Below, in pieces: positions 13,301 to 23,110 of a stretch of 64,000 bases of DNA. How positions within the stretch are numbered: position 1 is the stretch's first letter; every line of letters begins with the position of its first letter. The stretch is taken from contig JAUMIR010000001.1 of NCBI GenBank assembly GCA_030847615.1, forward strand, positions 293,348,187-293,412,186, in the 5' to 3' direction. The DNA comes from Gambelia wislizenii. Taxonomy: Eukaryota > Chordata > Lepidosauria > Squamata > Crotaphytidae. Made by a program: the position numbers and the translations under genes. The notes beneath the pieces are model-generated. The model had not been told where the DNA came from. It was given only the letters and a program-made list of their open reading frames with translations, and did no database searches.

Positions 13301-13357
13301 CTTCGTGTAAAGAAGACCATTTCTCAGCTCTGTGTACGAGAAGATTCCAAGGCTTAA
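766..13357 (+). CDS. ACVR1C: Activin receptor type-1C (ALK7), C-terminal five coding exons
   Basis: Spliced from 766-933, 4452-4608, 7565-7689, 9775-9905 and 13232-13357, giving 234 residues plus a TAA stop. In this family the protein is a membrane serine/threonine kinase that is activated by a type II receptor after binding nodal, activin or GDF ligands and phosphorylates SMAD2/3. Visible parts are [20 protein letters not shown] (end of the L45 loop and beta5), the catalytic loop HRDLKSKN, a DLG magnesium-binding motif typical of type I receptors, GTKRYMAPE (APE motif), [18 protein letters not shown] and the C-lobe ending near REDSKA. NQWQSCE, the QNPRVGTKR loop and the short C-terminus recall ALK7 more than ALK4 or ALK5, judged from memory of the family. 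The ligand-binding, transmembrane and GS segments and the start of the kinase lie upstream of the window. All introns are GT/AG and no frameshift is seen. The downstream CYTIP neighbour supports ACVR1C over ACVR1B. Confidence 0.93.
1071..1306. mobile_element. Fold-back MITE, GGGTGCATCTACACTG family
   Basis: The left end agggtgcatctacactgtag mirrors the right end ctacagtgtagatgcactct. The inner arms (gccatggctccatcctacag / ccataggatggagctacagc) pair as well, so most of the element folds on itself. This is a common hAT-like non-autonomous element; the superfamily is inferred. Confidence 0.75.
1310..1928 (+). mobile_element. MITE, GAGATTTTCACACGGG ends, copy 1
   Basis: Perfect 16-bp terminal inverted repeats (GAGATTTTCACACGGG and its complement) flanked by CTCAG on both sides (1305-1309 and 1929-1933), consistent with a 5-bp target duplication. 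The 619-bp element has no ORF of note. Internal sequence gacatccaggtaag is shared with the copy at 63592. Confidence 0.75.
3779..3975. mobile_element. Tigger/pogo-like MITE
   Basis: Starts CAGTGGGAGCTTGG and ends GGCCAACTG, with TA on both sides (3777-3778, 3976-3977). The interior has gataccaaaatccatgg and its mirror, as in the copies at 53403, 57866 and 59226. Confidence 0.65.
4316..4372. repeat. (CT)n microsatellite
   Basis: About 27 uninterrupted CT units just upstream of the 157-bp ACVR1C exon. No coding value; the Arg/Glu reading on the - strand is an artefact. Confidence 0.95.
4452..4608 (+). CDS. ACVR1C: ACVR1C exon: catalytic loop and DLG
   Basis: The acceptor is gcag at 4451, the donor gtaagg at 4609, and the exon is 157 bp. 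It encodes [20 protein letters not shown], then [14 protein letters not shown] and the activation-segment stretch ending VGTK plus two bases of Arg. The catalytic Asp and Asn of HRDxxxxN and the DLG triad are intact, so the exon looks functional. Confidence 0.94.
5140..5240 (+). repeat. Dispersed repeat with hammerhead-like core
   Basis: CTGATGA (5150-5156), a stem-loop with arms gcagact/agtcttc, then GAAA (5174-5177) and GCTTATGC. The following gtctcagttagactcaaagg and gatccagactagcatgg resemble a widespread reptile repeat. A degenerate relative in the opposite orientation is at 60175-60300. See findings. Confidence 0.5.
6300..6392 (-). mobile_element. 5S-SINE tail fragment
   Basis: Read on the - strand, aaaccacctctgaggattcc and aaaaccctatgaaact match the 3' half of the 5S-derived SINE at 35050-35262. 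The 5S head is missing. Confidence 0.6.
6400..6835 (-). mobile_element. L2-like LINE fragment
   Basis: Shares gggcaggctca, gatacaatctgtcagatagg and similar phrases with 26955-27115, which encodes a reverse-transcriptase tail. Non-coding and strongly decayed. Confidence 0.5.
6980..7225. mobile_element. Fold-back MITE, GGGTGCATCTACACTG family
   Basis: Starts agggtgcatccatggtacac and carries the same inner arms as 1071-1306 (atcctgggattttggtgagg / ctcaccaaactacaaatccc). Confidence 0.65.
7565..7689 (+). CDS. ACVR1C: ACVR1C exon: APE motif and alphaF
   Basis: The acceptor is gaag at 7564, the donor gtataa at 7690, and the exon is 125 bp. It encodes [20 protein letters not shown], then [21 protein letters not shown]. 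The APE Glu and the alphaF Asp (ADIY) are present. The MNxNIFESF sequence is a good ALK7 signature, where ALK4 reads NMKHFDSF. Confidence 0.94.
7786..8021 (-). mobile_element. tRNA-derived SINE
   Basis: On the - strand it begins gagccaacacagtgcagtgg (decayed A box) and has a B box in the ggttcaaatccccgctcgga region. It ends with the conserved gccataaatcagaaaccac tail. This is the commonest tRNA-type SINE in the window; a near full-length copy. Confidence 0.75.
8924..9253 (-). pseudogene. Penelope-like retroelement coding fragment
   Basis: A 109-codon open frame on the - strand. It contains [20 protein letters not shown] and [13 protein letters not shown], which match the pre-RT block of Penelope/Neptune-type elements, where the family consensus is roughly IIIKPADKGGAIV. 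The RT core and GIY-YIG endonuclease are missing, so this is a short relic in an ACVR1C intron. Confidence 0.7.
9775..9905 (+). CDS. ACVR1C: ACVR1C exon: kinase C-lobe
   Basis: The acceptor is atag at 9774, the donor gtatct at 9906, and the exon is 131 bp. It encodes [20 protein letters not shown], then [20 protein letters not shown] and SCE. It ends on a complete codon. All family C-lobe landmarks (LPYYD, VPSDPS, MRKVVC, RPxIP) are present. Confidence 0.94.
9996..10239. mobile_element. Tigger/pogo-like MITE, GTAGGACCCC ends
   Basis: Left gtaggacccccgtatccac and right gggggtcctactg are inverted repeats, with TA on both sides (9994-9995, 10240-10241). Same subfamily as 25011-25260. Confidence 0.65.
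10864..11499 (-). mobile_element. MITE related to the one at 1310, holding an L2-like tail
   Basis: Ends gagattatcagac and tctgataatctc are inverted. The interior gtgtcacttacctcct and tggaagtgttcgg matches the copies at 24640 and 1560. An L2-like tail (11407-11484) sits near the right end. Confidence 0.6.
11407..11484 (+). mobile_element. L2-like LINE 3' tail, very short
   Basis: The phrase ccgattgttttaacagaggg, then an A/T tail of ATT units, is the same terminal 70-80 bp as at 33265 and 33750. Confidence 0.65.
11837..12466. mobile_element. MITE with GGGGTTGTCTAGAC ends
   Basis: Perfect 14-bp inverted ends. The internal start (acgatgaaaataatcct, then ttcagaaggagggccc) matches the copy at 54925. 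630 bp with no transposase. The short frame 11794-12042 lies across its left half and is not a gene. Confidence 0.7.
12775..12862 (-). mobile_element. tRNA-SINE tail fragment
   Basis: gttgtgtgccttcaagtcat then cttatggcaaccctaagg, the 3' end of the tRNA-SINE in reverse; the tRNA head is absent. Confidence 0.65.
13232..13357 (+). CDS. ACVR1C: ACVR1C terminal coding exon
   Basis: The acceptor is tgtag at 13231 and the frame runs 126 bp to TAA at 13355-13357. It encodes [20 protein letters not shown], then [20 protein letters not shown] and a final Ala. This is the conserved end of activin-type receptors: RECWY followed by the LTALR.KKT.SQL helix. No coding exon follows. Confidence 0.94.
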   Translation, partial: ALRVMGRIMRECWYTNGAARLTALRVKKTISQLCVREDSKA

Positions 13358-13859
13358 GCCTGCACACCTTGCAGAAAGGAGAAGGAAGGAGACCCTACTA
13401 TACACACATACGTACATATATACATACACACACATAGAAATGTATATATATGTATGTATTTGCCTTCTTTGATTTTGCTCTACCTCACATGATGCTAAGT
13501 ACAGTATTTAATTAGCGCAAATTCCAGAATACAGTAAAGTAGTTTCTGTAGTGGTTCCAATTCATTAATGTTTATTTTTCTTTTTTTTGGAGGAGAGGGT
13601 TCATGTTCATGTTTTTTGGGGGAGGTCTTTTTGCAAGGGATTGTGGGTAACCAGCTTGACTGGTAAATGAGATGTGGGTGGGGTTTTTTGTTTGTTTGTT
13701 TGTTTGTTTAGGAACATGACACATGATCCACTAAGGTGCTCCACTCTACTGGCCTGGTGTTTGCTGACCCTGCTGTCACTAGCACAAGCTGTGGAAAACC
13801 CTAGGACACTGCTAGGAACCAAGTATCTAATGGGTGGGCCCGTCACCATTGCAGAGGCC

Positions 13860-14215
13860 TCATGTGGTTTCTGCTCATGGCATACCCTCCAGCTTTTCAC
13901 AGATGAAAACTGGGAGATGTGTGGCCAAGCAACATCAGTGTATAATCAAGATGGAAAAAGATATTAATGAGGAAGCACACACAAGCTCGAAGAGACTGCA
14001 GCAGTTTGCTTTTGCCTGAGCCTACAGGGAAGGGCAAGGTTCCTCTCCTCTTCCCCTGTTGAGTTAATTGAATGCAAACTATTTTTGCACTTTGAACTCA
14101 GTTTGCAGCAATCAAAGTAAGCTGAGAACAAAAAGGAGAGAGAGAGGAGGAGAAAGAAACTGGGACATTTTAAAAGGAGCTGGAAAAGTAGGATGACAGG
14201 TTAATCAGAAGTGCC
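13860..14215. repeat. Unclassified dispersed repeat, copy 2
   Basis: Matches 105-430 and 33355-33545 over about 300 bp (cacagatgaaaactgggaga, ggccaagcaacatcag, ctgcagcagtttgcttttgc). It lies in the candidate ACVR1C 3'UTR. Confidence 0.6.
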
Positions 14216-15629
14216 CATGCCAAATTGAGGCAGTTGGAGGGTTATGTTGTGGGATGAAAAGCAGTGGGATGAATAGCATGAGTTGTTTTAGGTGGAGCAT
14301 CCATGCCCTGAGTGTATTGGTTCTATACTAACTGATAACATTTGCCTGACTCCCACTTTTTTGTTCCTCCTGTACATCAGATGAATAGCTTTCCAGCTCA
14401 GATGAAGAACTGAGGCCTACCCATGAGATATCCTATGATATTAGTAGAGCTTGCTTTTTTGATTACTTTTTCTTTTTGGACCACAACTCTCAGAATTTGG
14501 CCAGTGGCCATGCTGGCTATATGGTTCTAGTAGCTGCAATTTGGGATGTTAGGCCTGGTGCCATCCTCATGTTGCCTCATGTATAGCTCAGCACTTTGCC
14601 TTGCAAGACATCCATAGGATTTTGAAAATGAGTGCCCAGCCAGAGTGACCTTAGATTTTCATGTTCCTCCTGGCCTGCTGGAGGGGCCTTGGAGGAGTGA
14701 TGTATCCCTAAATGTATTACAATTCTCCCTCACTCATAGGTTGTTGCCAGTGAGGGCAGGCACTCCTGCTGGTGGAAATCAAAACATACTGCTTGTATCT
14801 ATGCTAAAATGGGATAGATTAGTAGCATTTTATGACCAAAGAAAATGTGTGCAAAGTCACACACATATTCCTGGCATCTCTGAGGAAATGGATCAGACAG
14901 AAAGTACGTAATGTGAAAAACTTCTGCCAAAGACTCTAGAGGAAGCCAGTTGAAACAGGCAGAACTAGATGAAATGAACCACTGATATATGAGGCAGCTT
15001 GTACCTTCAAAACAAAGACCAAATTAATCAAGGCACTGAAGCATTTCCCACAGATATTTGTAGAATAGATGGTGCCATGTGTGTGTAATTCAGTTGTGCA
15101 TATAGTTCATATAGTTTGTTTTTGTTTATTATTTTATTAATCAAATAAGAGACATTCAATGGAACATAAAAACTGTGAAGTGAAACTTTTCATTTTATTA
15201 CTTGTTGCCTTCAAGATAGCCATTTATTTAAACCTTCAAGTGCAAAACATTGGAAATATCATTGTTACCATACATGCTTTTTGTATTTAGACTTCTAGTC
15301 TCTAAGTATTTCAAAATCTAAGCTAGGTACCAGTGTTGTTCTGTTAAGCTTGGATTGTGTCTTTTGTGATACCAAGACAGAATGAGGCCGTAGCACAATG
15401 CTGTTACCTGGCTAAGGAAAGCCACACTGTTGAAATAGCCAGTGGTTTGGCTAAAAAGGTGAATACTCTTTTACACAGGGTTGCATCAGTCTGTAAAGAA
15501 AGGGATTTGGGAACGAACAAAGGGATGTCATATGATAATGCAAATTTGGGCAATGAGAGTATAAGATATTTAAATCGTTTTTTAAAAGGAAATCAAGCTT
15601 GTAGCATAACAGTGGGAATCATGTGGCAT

Positions 15630-15735
15630 TCCAAATGTTGCTAAACTGCAACTGCAACTCCCAGTATCCCTCATCACAGGTTGGGGTGGCTACGACTGAT
15701 GGAAGTTGTAGTCCAACAATATCTGGAAGGTCACA
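15630..15735. mobile_element. Fold-back repeat, AACTCCCAT family
   Basis: Left ctgcaactcccagtatccct mirrors right gatggaagttgtagtccaac around a short centre. The same family is at 31495, 54215 and 59540; probably a small hAT-like MITE. Confidence 0.5.
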
Positions 15736-15873
15736 TGAGTCTCAACCTGCTGTACTGAATGCTGAATTTGAATTAATGTCAGAAGTATTTTTAAAAAATC
15801 CTAATCTTTGGAGTAATTGCATCTCTGCTACAGCTTACTGTGTGATATCGCTCAGTGAAGGGCTGACTTAGTA

Positions 15874-16219
15874 CAGGTTGAGTCTCCCTTAGCCAAAATA
15901 CTTGGGACCAGAGGTATTTTGGATTTTGGAATATTTCTGATTTTGGAATACTTGCATATACATAATGAGATATCTTGGAGATTGGACCCAAGTCTAAATA
16001 CAAATTTCATTTATGTTTCATATACCTCTTATATACATAGCCTGAAGGTAATTTTATACACAATATTTTTAAGAATTTTATGTATGAAACAAAGTTTGTG
16101 TACATTGACCCATCAGAAAACACATAAAACATAAAATGCCCCATCATGCTGGCACTCAAAAATTACAGATTTTGGAATTTTTCAGATTTTGGAATTCTGT
16201 ATAAGGGAGACTCCACCTG
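15874..16219. mobile_element. Tigger-like MITE, CAGGTTGAGTCTCCCTTA ends
   Basis: Starts CAGGTTGAGTCTCCCTTA and ends with its inverted copy, taagggagactccacctg, with TA duplicated on both sides (15872-15873 and 16220-16221). The interior phrases (ggaatacttgcatatacata, atagcctgaaggtaatttta) look very like a Tigger-type repeat I know from mammals. Confidence 0.75.
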
Positions 16220-17729
16220 TAGTAGCAGCAGAGTAGCATCAGGGGTATACTCACACAGCCATAAAGAGGTGTGGCTTTTTTTGGTCGTTGATTGTGTGTA
16301 GCTGCAGGAATCTTGTGACATCAATATGGACAGGATAGATCAATTAAGATTTTCCTATGCCATCAGTACTCTCCCACCAGTGGGGTTCTCACTGAATGAG
16401 AAAGGCCACTGCGATTTTCCTTGCTCATGCATGTATGCTGCTAGTAGTGTGGGATTGCATTGCCAGTGCAGCTCCCACATGGCTCTGGATCTAAATGAAG
16501 GACACCCATAATTCCATATCCATAAACAATGTGAACAGTGGAAAGCAACATGTGGTGCTTTGTACTGAGTGTGCATGCACGTGTGTGTGTGTGAGGGTGG
16601 GGGGAGAGTTGGAATTTCAGATGTCTCATCTCTTGTCTAGACAGATGAAGCATAGTTTAATGATATGGTAGTATTTGTTCAATTAGCTATATGCTGATTT
16701 TAGAAAAGTTAATTTTTGGATGACAGCTCCTAAAATTCCCTATATACACCCTGTGTGTATGTAAAGTTTTTAAATTATAGTCTAGGAAGGAAAAAGCCAC
16801 CAGTGGCATTACTGAAACACAGGAATATGCCTTGTACCAAGTCCATATAGCTAGACTTTGGTCAAGTACTAGCATCAATCATACATGGACACATACACAT
16901 ACCTACCTGTCATCTGTCTGTTCATCTATCTGAATGATGTGGGCTAAAGTAAGTATAACATCTTTATCCATTATCTAGATTTTTCTCAGGTAGATGTAAA
17001 TTGGAGGTTCATTAACCTGTTGCAATGAACAAAGTAAAAAAGGAACTTAGCAAATTCTCTTTCCCCCTCCCTTTCAAGAAATTGAACAGATTGGACAGTT
17101 TTTGAGTTTTAATGAGTAACCTTCCACATGTTCCCATCCATTGATTTTCTACACTGAATGTTCTTTTAGAATCTTTCTCTCATTCTGGTTAATAGTGGAA
17201 CAAGAGGCCATTAACTTGGGACCAAATATTATGTATCTATTAAAGTGGCTGTGTGTATATGTGTTTTCTGCCTCCTGAATCCCCTCCATCTGAAGTCCTC
17301 TGCAGCACACCCTAAAACATTCTCATTGAATCCCCTGACTCTTAAGGGCAGATTTCCAGAGGTGAAAGGAGCTACTGAGGAGAATTGGGGTGGGTGGGAA
17401 GTCCTTCCCTATAAATGGAGTGGAACTTAAGATGTTCACTTTTGGTTTAGGATTTTAGCTGCAAGTAAATATCTCTTGTCTTCTAAAAAAAGTATTTAAG
17501 AAAAACAAAGAATCTGTACAATTCTATGAACTAAACCTTTAAAGAAGAGATGGGGATTGTAAGGCCCTACAGTACACTCAAAACGTGAGAATTTCACAGC
17601 TTTCCTTATTCTTGTGACTTGTCCCATACAACAATAACAGTGGGAGCCTGTAGGTTGCCATTGTCCCATTCATCCAAGGGCCAAAGCAGACATTACTTTA
17701 ATGGTGTGGCTAGCTGTCGTTTCTTTTTT

Positions 17730-17940
17730 CCCTGTTTTTCTTGAGCGTCAATGTGGTGTGACAATTTCATTGTTTGGACTAGGTTTGTGGGAGGTTCAAA
17801 TCCCCACTTGGCCACACACTCTCAGCTTTAGAGGAAGGCTGTGGCAAACTTCCTCAGAAGAAATGTTGCCAAGAAAACCCCATGATAGGTTCACCTCAGG
17901 GTTGTCATAAGTCAAAAGTGACTTGAAAACACACCACAAT
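17730..17940 (+). mobile_element. tRNA-derived SINE
   Basis: A box region caatgtggtgtgacaatttc, B box gaggttcaaatccccacttg, then the usual SINE body and the tail cataagtcaaaagtgacttg. About 10-20 percent diverged from the copies at 7786 and 52203 by eye. Confidence 0.7.
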
Positions 17941-18372
17941 GAACCCTTCTCCAGTCCCGATCCAGACTCCTCCAATCCCGATCCAGACCCTCATATGCAG
18001 AAGAAGAGAGCTTTAATCCTTTCCTTGGCCTAGTATGGTACCAATCAGGCTCATACATACTAGAAATTGTATGTCAGTCTGATCTGTTGTTCTAATGTCT
18101 GCTTTAGCCCTGAGTCATTCCAGCTTGGGCTAGTTCTTGGGATTGTGCTGCCAACCCATCTTCCTGTACCATGCTGATCTTATGTTGCATTGTGAGCTTG
18201 ATGAAAATGTAGCAGGTCATGGCATTTATGTGGGTAGGAGGGTCACTGTGCCTCATCTAAGAGTTGGTTCATATATACACATAACTGTATAATGGCTGAT
18301 GACTCTCACTGTCTTCTAATATGTAGGAATTGATGATACAAAAAACTTTGTATACAGTGATTAATCTGCAAA

Positions 18373-18563
18373 AGGTGCATTCATACATGCAAGTCATTGT
18401 TTGATGCTTGCAGTCCAGAGTTTGGAAATGTTAGTTTTGGAAGCTGCAATTCTCATGCAGGCTTGGGGATTGTGGGAGTTGCAGTTCAATGGAGAAACAT
18501 TTCCAAGCTCTGCAAGCAGCCAACATCAGGTGGTAAATGCTGCATGTATGAAGTGGGTCCTTA
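18373..18563. mobile_element. Fold-back MITE
   Basis: Left tgcattcatacatgca pairs with right tgctgcatgtatga. The inner arms around ggaagctgcaattctcat / tgggagttgcagttcaatgg also pair. It lies in the candidate ACVR1C 3'UTR. Confidence 0.45.
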
Positions 18564-19828
18564 GTTATACATTGGTGGATCTGAAAGTAAGAGAACGTGT
18601 CCTTGCATTTTCTCCTCCATTTTCTGGACAGTCACTCTTCTGTTTGTCATCTTGCCATGGCTTGATCTTCTGTTGTGGCAACAAGTGAAAATGCCAGGAA
18701 TAAGAGGTGCCTTTTATGTGAAAAATATTGCTTCTCTTCCCTGGTCTTCAGTAATCACTGGTAGAGTCTGAAATCTTGTTTTGTTCAATGCTTACACCTA
18801 TTCTCTGGACTATGTGGCGCGATTTCTCATGTGATTAGCAAACTGCCTTGTAGAAGACATCTGTAACAGCTGCACATTTGTTTCTGGAATACTTTTGGTT
18901 ATGAAAAAGCCTGTGCTATGATGTCTTTATTTGTGTGAAGCTTTTTAAAAGGAAGATAACACATTCCATCCCAGCAGGCATCACACATTTAGGGCTCTGT
19001 CGGTAGGGGAGGGGGGGGGAGTATTAAAAGTTACAAGATATTTATAGAGAATATGATGAAAGTGCAATAAATGAAATTTGTTAGTTAAATGTGTACATCT
19101 ATGTCAGAAGGAAGCATGTGTCTTTAAAAGAGATGCCTCACGATGAGGCAGAGCTCCATTCCAAAGGGGGACAATGTAGTATTTTCAGTTTGCAAGTCCC
19201 CATAAAAGCTGTGCATTTTAGAGAAATAGGATTTTTAAAAAAATCTTCAGTCACAGATTAGTTTCAAGCACAGTTATGAAACTGAATTATGAAGTCAGTC
19301 TTCATACTGTACATCGTTTAACCTAGTCTGTACTGTAACAAATAAAATATTTATTTTTTGGAAAAAAATAGCTTTAATATTGCTGTTGCCTCTGGTTGTA
19401 AATAATGTATTTGATTATTGTATTTGTGTATACTTGCTTATTTCCTCCCGGAAGTGTATTTTTGTAAAGTGTCAGTTTTACTATATTAATTCTTCTTTGC
19501 CATTTGTTTTTGTGATGCATAACTTCTCTTAAATAAAAAAAAGCACCTGATATCTAGGACGTGTGTTCTGGTTTGTTTTTTTTACAGTGTCTTCTGAAGC
19601 ACCTCTCATTGTAAGATAAAAATTATATCCAACTCAAGAATGTGGACACACAGAACATCTGCAGTACATAGTTCTAATTCTGTGATACCACTTGTGCCAT
19701 GGCTCCATTTTACAAAATTCTGGGATTTGTAGTTTGGTGAGGAATTGTCTCCCATGCTCTTAATGGGAGAAAGGGGCTCTCTAGCAGGAGATTCCAAGCA
19801 TCTTGGCAAGTTGCAAGTTCCAGGATTC

Positions 19829-20550
19829 TCTCTCTTTGGCTTTTCTTCGCAAACGAAGATTCAGGAAGGACTCATTCCGCGTTTTCTGCAAGCGCGCTGA
19901 CAACTAAAAAGGCCAATCCAAGATATACAAGTCCGGTTGCAGAAAGCACAGCAGAAGGTCTCTTTGGGTGATGCTTCTGGGTTGTGATTCTTTCTGCGTT
20001 GTCGTTTCTCTTCAAGACTTGTTCGGCGTGAGTTCTCAAATAAGGCTGCAGCATTGTGGATAGTGCGTCTCCATGCCTCCTGATGTGAGGCCAGGGTGGA
20101 CCATTGTTGGTGATCAATTTGGCCGAGCCTGAGATGTTGTTTCAGGGAGTCCTTGTATCGCTTTTTTGGAGCACCCCTCTTACGCTGATCTTTGGCAAGT
20201 TCACTGTAGAGTACTATTTTGGGGAGGCCTGCCCTGCCCAGCGCAGCTGTGTTCTCAATATCATGGCCTCAATGCTGGTGATCCCTGCTTGCTCAAGGAC
20301 AGCAACATTCGTCACATAGTCAGTCCAGTGTATATTTTGGATTGTGCGTATACTGTGCTGATGAAAGCGTTCGAGGAGTTGCAAGTGGTGGTGATAGGTG
20401 ACCCATGTTTTAGACCCATAAAGGAGAACAGACAGTATAATGGCTCTATACACACTGATTTTGTGCTTTGCCTCAGGTGCTTATTACTCCAGACTCTTTT
20501 GTAAAGTCTTCCAAATGCGCTCTATGCCTTTGCTAATCTTTGCTAACCAG
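19829..20550 (-). pseudogene. CFDP2-like LINE, 3' fragment
   Basis: The - strand encodes pieces of the RT C-terminus (IILSVLLYGSKTWVTYHHHL, NVAVLEQAGITSIEAMIL) and a terminal region ending at the cgaagaaaagcc 3' end next to a CT tract. Frames are broken. Same family as 60850-63330. Confidence 0.75.
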
Positions 20551-21007
20551 GAATCTATAATGCTGATATATAATCCTGAGTGTTTTTGAGTAAAGCAACA
20601 CACACACTCTCATCCTAAACATACAAATCTAGCTTTTTTTTAACCCATGCAACTAACCATCACACAACTTATATCATCTGACTGATCTAGTACTGCAATC
20701 TTCTATATAAACTGTATGCAAACTGTTTCAACTTCACAGTCACATATCACTTTATGCACATACTAAAATATCTTTGTAAGTAGGACAAATTATTTAGTCT
20801 AAGGAATTATTTAGTCTAAGGAAAAGAAAATCAGAGGCCCAGCAGTGCCCCAACTCTCTCATAGCCTCTTGAGTGAATGCAGTACACCAGCTTGGCCCAT
20901 CTACATGCAACTATAGTATTTCTCTTTTAATGAGAACTGTGTGCCATCTGCTGGAGACAGCAAGAATTCTGTGTCTCTGTCTAATAATGAATCAAACATG
21001 TTCAATG

Positions 21008-21120
21008 CCAGGCATAGGCAACCTACCATCCTCCCAATGTCAGTCTCAATCAGCATGGCCACTGGTTGGTTTATGGGAGTTGCAGTCCAAATCATCTGGA
21101 GTGCACCAGGTTGTTCTAAA
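21008..21120. mobile_element. Fold-back repeat, AACTCCCAT family
   Basis: Contains catggccactggttggttta, gggagttgcagtcca and a mirrored left part ggcataggcaacctaccatc. A decayed copy. Confidence 0.4.
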
Positions 21121-21493
21121 ACCTGTTTTATGCTGTGTACGTGTGCTTATTTAATAATCTCTTGAGTGTTTGTGAATCTTCTCTCTTTCTCTCTCTCTGA
21201 AGTGGCAGGTAGGGGAAGGCAGAGTAAAGTCCTACATGAATGTCACTCTGTCACATATGACTAGAATGTGATAGCAGTGGTAACATAAAACCACCAAAAC
21301 TACTATTTGTTGTTGTGTTGTTTGCCATTCAATTGGCTTTAATTTAGGGCAACCCTATGAATGAGAGACCTCCATCAGCCCTGATCATCAACAGCTCTGC
21401 TCAGGTTTTACAGACTCAAGGCTGTGGCTTCGTTGATTGAATTAACACATCTGTGGTGCAGTTTTCCTCTTTTCCTACTGCCTTCCACTTTAT

Positions 21494-21716
21494 TGTCATT
21501 ATGTACCTTCAAGTTGTTTTTGACTTAGGTGATCCTAAGGCGAATCTATCATAGGATTTTCTTGGCAAGATTTGTTCAGAGGGGGGTGGTCTTTGCCTTT
21601 CTCTGAGGCTGAGACTGTGACTTGTCAAGGTCACCTAGTGGCTTTCCATGGCTGAGTAGGGATTTGAACCTAGTCTACAGAATCATAGTCCAAAACTCAA
21701 ACCATGCTGGCTCTCT
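21494..21716 (-). mobile_element. tRNA-derived SINE
   Basis: On the + strand: accttcaagttgtttttgac, cctaaggcgaatctatcata, tttgttcagaggggggtgg, cttgtcaaggtcacctagtg, then gatttgaacctagtctacag and a final ccatgctggctctct. Essentially full length in reverse orientation. Confidence 0.75.
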
Positions 21717-22691
21717 ACCCTTCCACTTTACCAAGCATTGGTTGGTGGGTTTTTTGTTTTTGTTCTTTTGTTTTCCAATGAGTCATGTTGTCTCATGTTG
21801 TGTCCAAAATGAGATAGGCTCCAATCAGTCATTTTGGCTTCTAAGGAGAGTTCAGGCTTGATCTTATCTAAGACTCATTTATGTGTCCTTTTAGCAGTCC
21901 ATGGTATTCACAGAACTCTCTTTCAGCACCACATTTCAAATTAGTTGATTTTCTTCCTGATAGCTTTCTTGACTAGCTACTGGTTATGAGAAGGATAGAT
22001 GAGAGGAGAAAGTGCTGCCAACATCATACAGCCATGTGTAACATCTGAATTCTGTTTAATAGGTCCATTACACATTTGGTTCAGGAGATATCTCACCAAT
22101 GGCTGTGTTTAGGTATCTTGGGGGTTCAACAGAAATGGTTCATATAGTGAGTTACTCTGTGGTCTGTCAGAGCTACAGCAATGGAAGTACTGTAAAGTGG
22201 AATCCCAAAGCACAAGTAGCAAATTTGCCCATGACTATGTCCCAGTTAAGTCATAACAATAAGAAGTTTAATGCTAACCTGCTTATGAAGAAGTTCATTC
22301 TACTTGACAACATTGTTCTGTTGGAGACCTGTGCATTGCATGCTTTTTCTGTGGCTCCAGCAGTTGCCAGTACCTTGTATGTAAGACTGGAATTGTCTAT
22401 AATGGAAGAAACTTTTATCTGTTTTGATTTAATATTTCTATGCCACTTTTCCAACAGCACGGTTGAGCTCAGAGTGGTTCTTGACAAGAACAAAACTTCA
22501 CATAAATAGTAGCTCCATTAATACAGCCCTTTAATCATATCAAAACCACAGTAACATATGAGTAAAGCAAAAACAACCAATGCAATGAAAATAAATGGAT
22601 TTCAGTCCAAATAGATAATAATGAGTTAGAAATGTTTGCTGAGCCCCAACCCTGTGCCTGTTGATGCAATCCCTGAAGGGTTTTTTCCCAC

Positions 22692-23110
22692 TCATTCCAG
22701 GTAGATGAATCGTAACATTGAAAGGGACTACAAAGGCCATATAGTTCAACTCCTCTTCATCAGGAACCTACAGCTAAAGAGCCTTGAGAAGTGACTATCT
22801 AACCTTTGTTTAAAAGCCTCTTATGAAGAAGAACTCACCAGCTCCAGAGTAGGCTATTCCACTGCTGTATTGTCAGAAAGTTCTTCCTAATGTTTATTCA
22901 GAGTCTCCTTTCTTGTAATTGGAATACTTTGTTTTCATTAGTTCCACCTTCTGGAACAGCAGAAAATAAGCTCACTCTACCATCTACATGACAGACCTCT
23001 AGATATTTAAAGATGGCTCTCATATTACCTCTCAGCCTTTTCTTTTCCAGGCTAAACATACCCAGCTCCCTCAACCATTTCTCTTGGTCCCCACAGCTTT
23101 TATCATATTG
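22692..23110 (-). mobile_element. CR1 LINE 3' region
   Basis: Reverse-strand CR1 tail: aaagggactacaaaggccat, ggctattccactgctgtatt, ttccaggctaaacataccca. About 420 bp, non-coding. Confidence 0.75.

Larger units (their letters stand above)
13358..19560 (+). other. ACVR1C: Candidate ACVR1C 3'UTR with poly(A) signals
   Basis: This 6.2-kb stretch after the stop contains no recognisable exon. Possible cleavage signals are AATAAA at about 19340 and AAATAAAA at about 19530; the latter is followed by a T/GT-rich stretch at 19560-19585, as expected of a real poly(A) site. Mammalian ACVR1C also has a long 3'UTR. The interval includes a dispersed repeat copy (13860-14215), a Tigger-like MITE (15874-16219), a SINE (17730-17940) and a fold-back MITE (18373-18563). 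An earlier cleavage site cannot be excluded without RNA data. Confidence 0.45.

Noticed and set aside
766..13357. ACVR1B (ALK4) or TGFBR1
   Set aside because: Signature stretches ([35 protein letters not shown]) fit ALK7 better and CYTIP lies next door.
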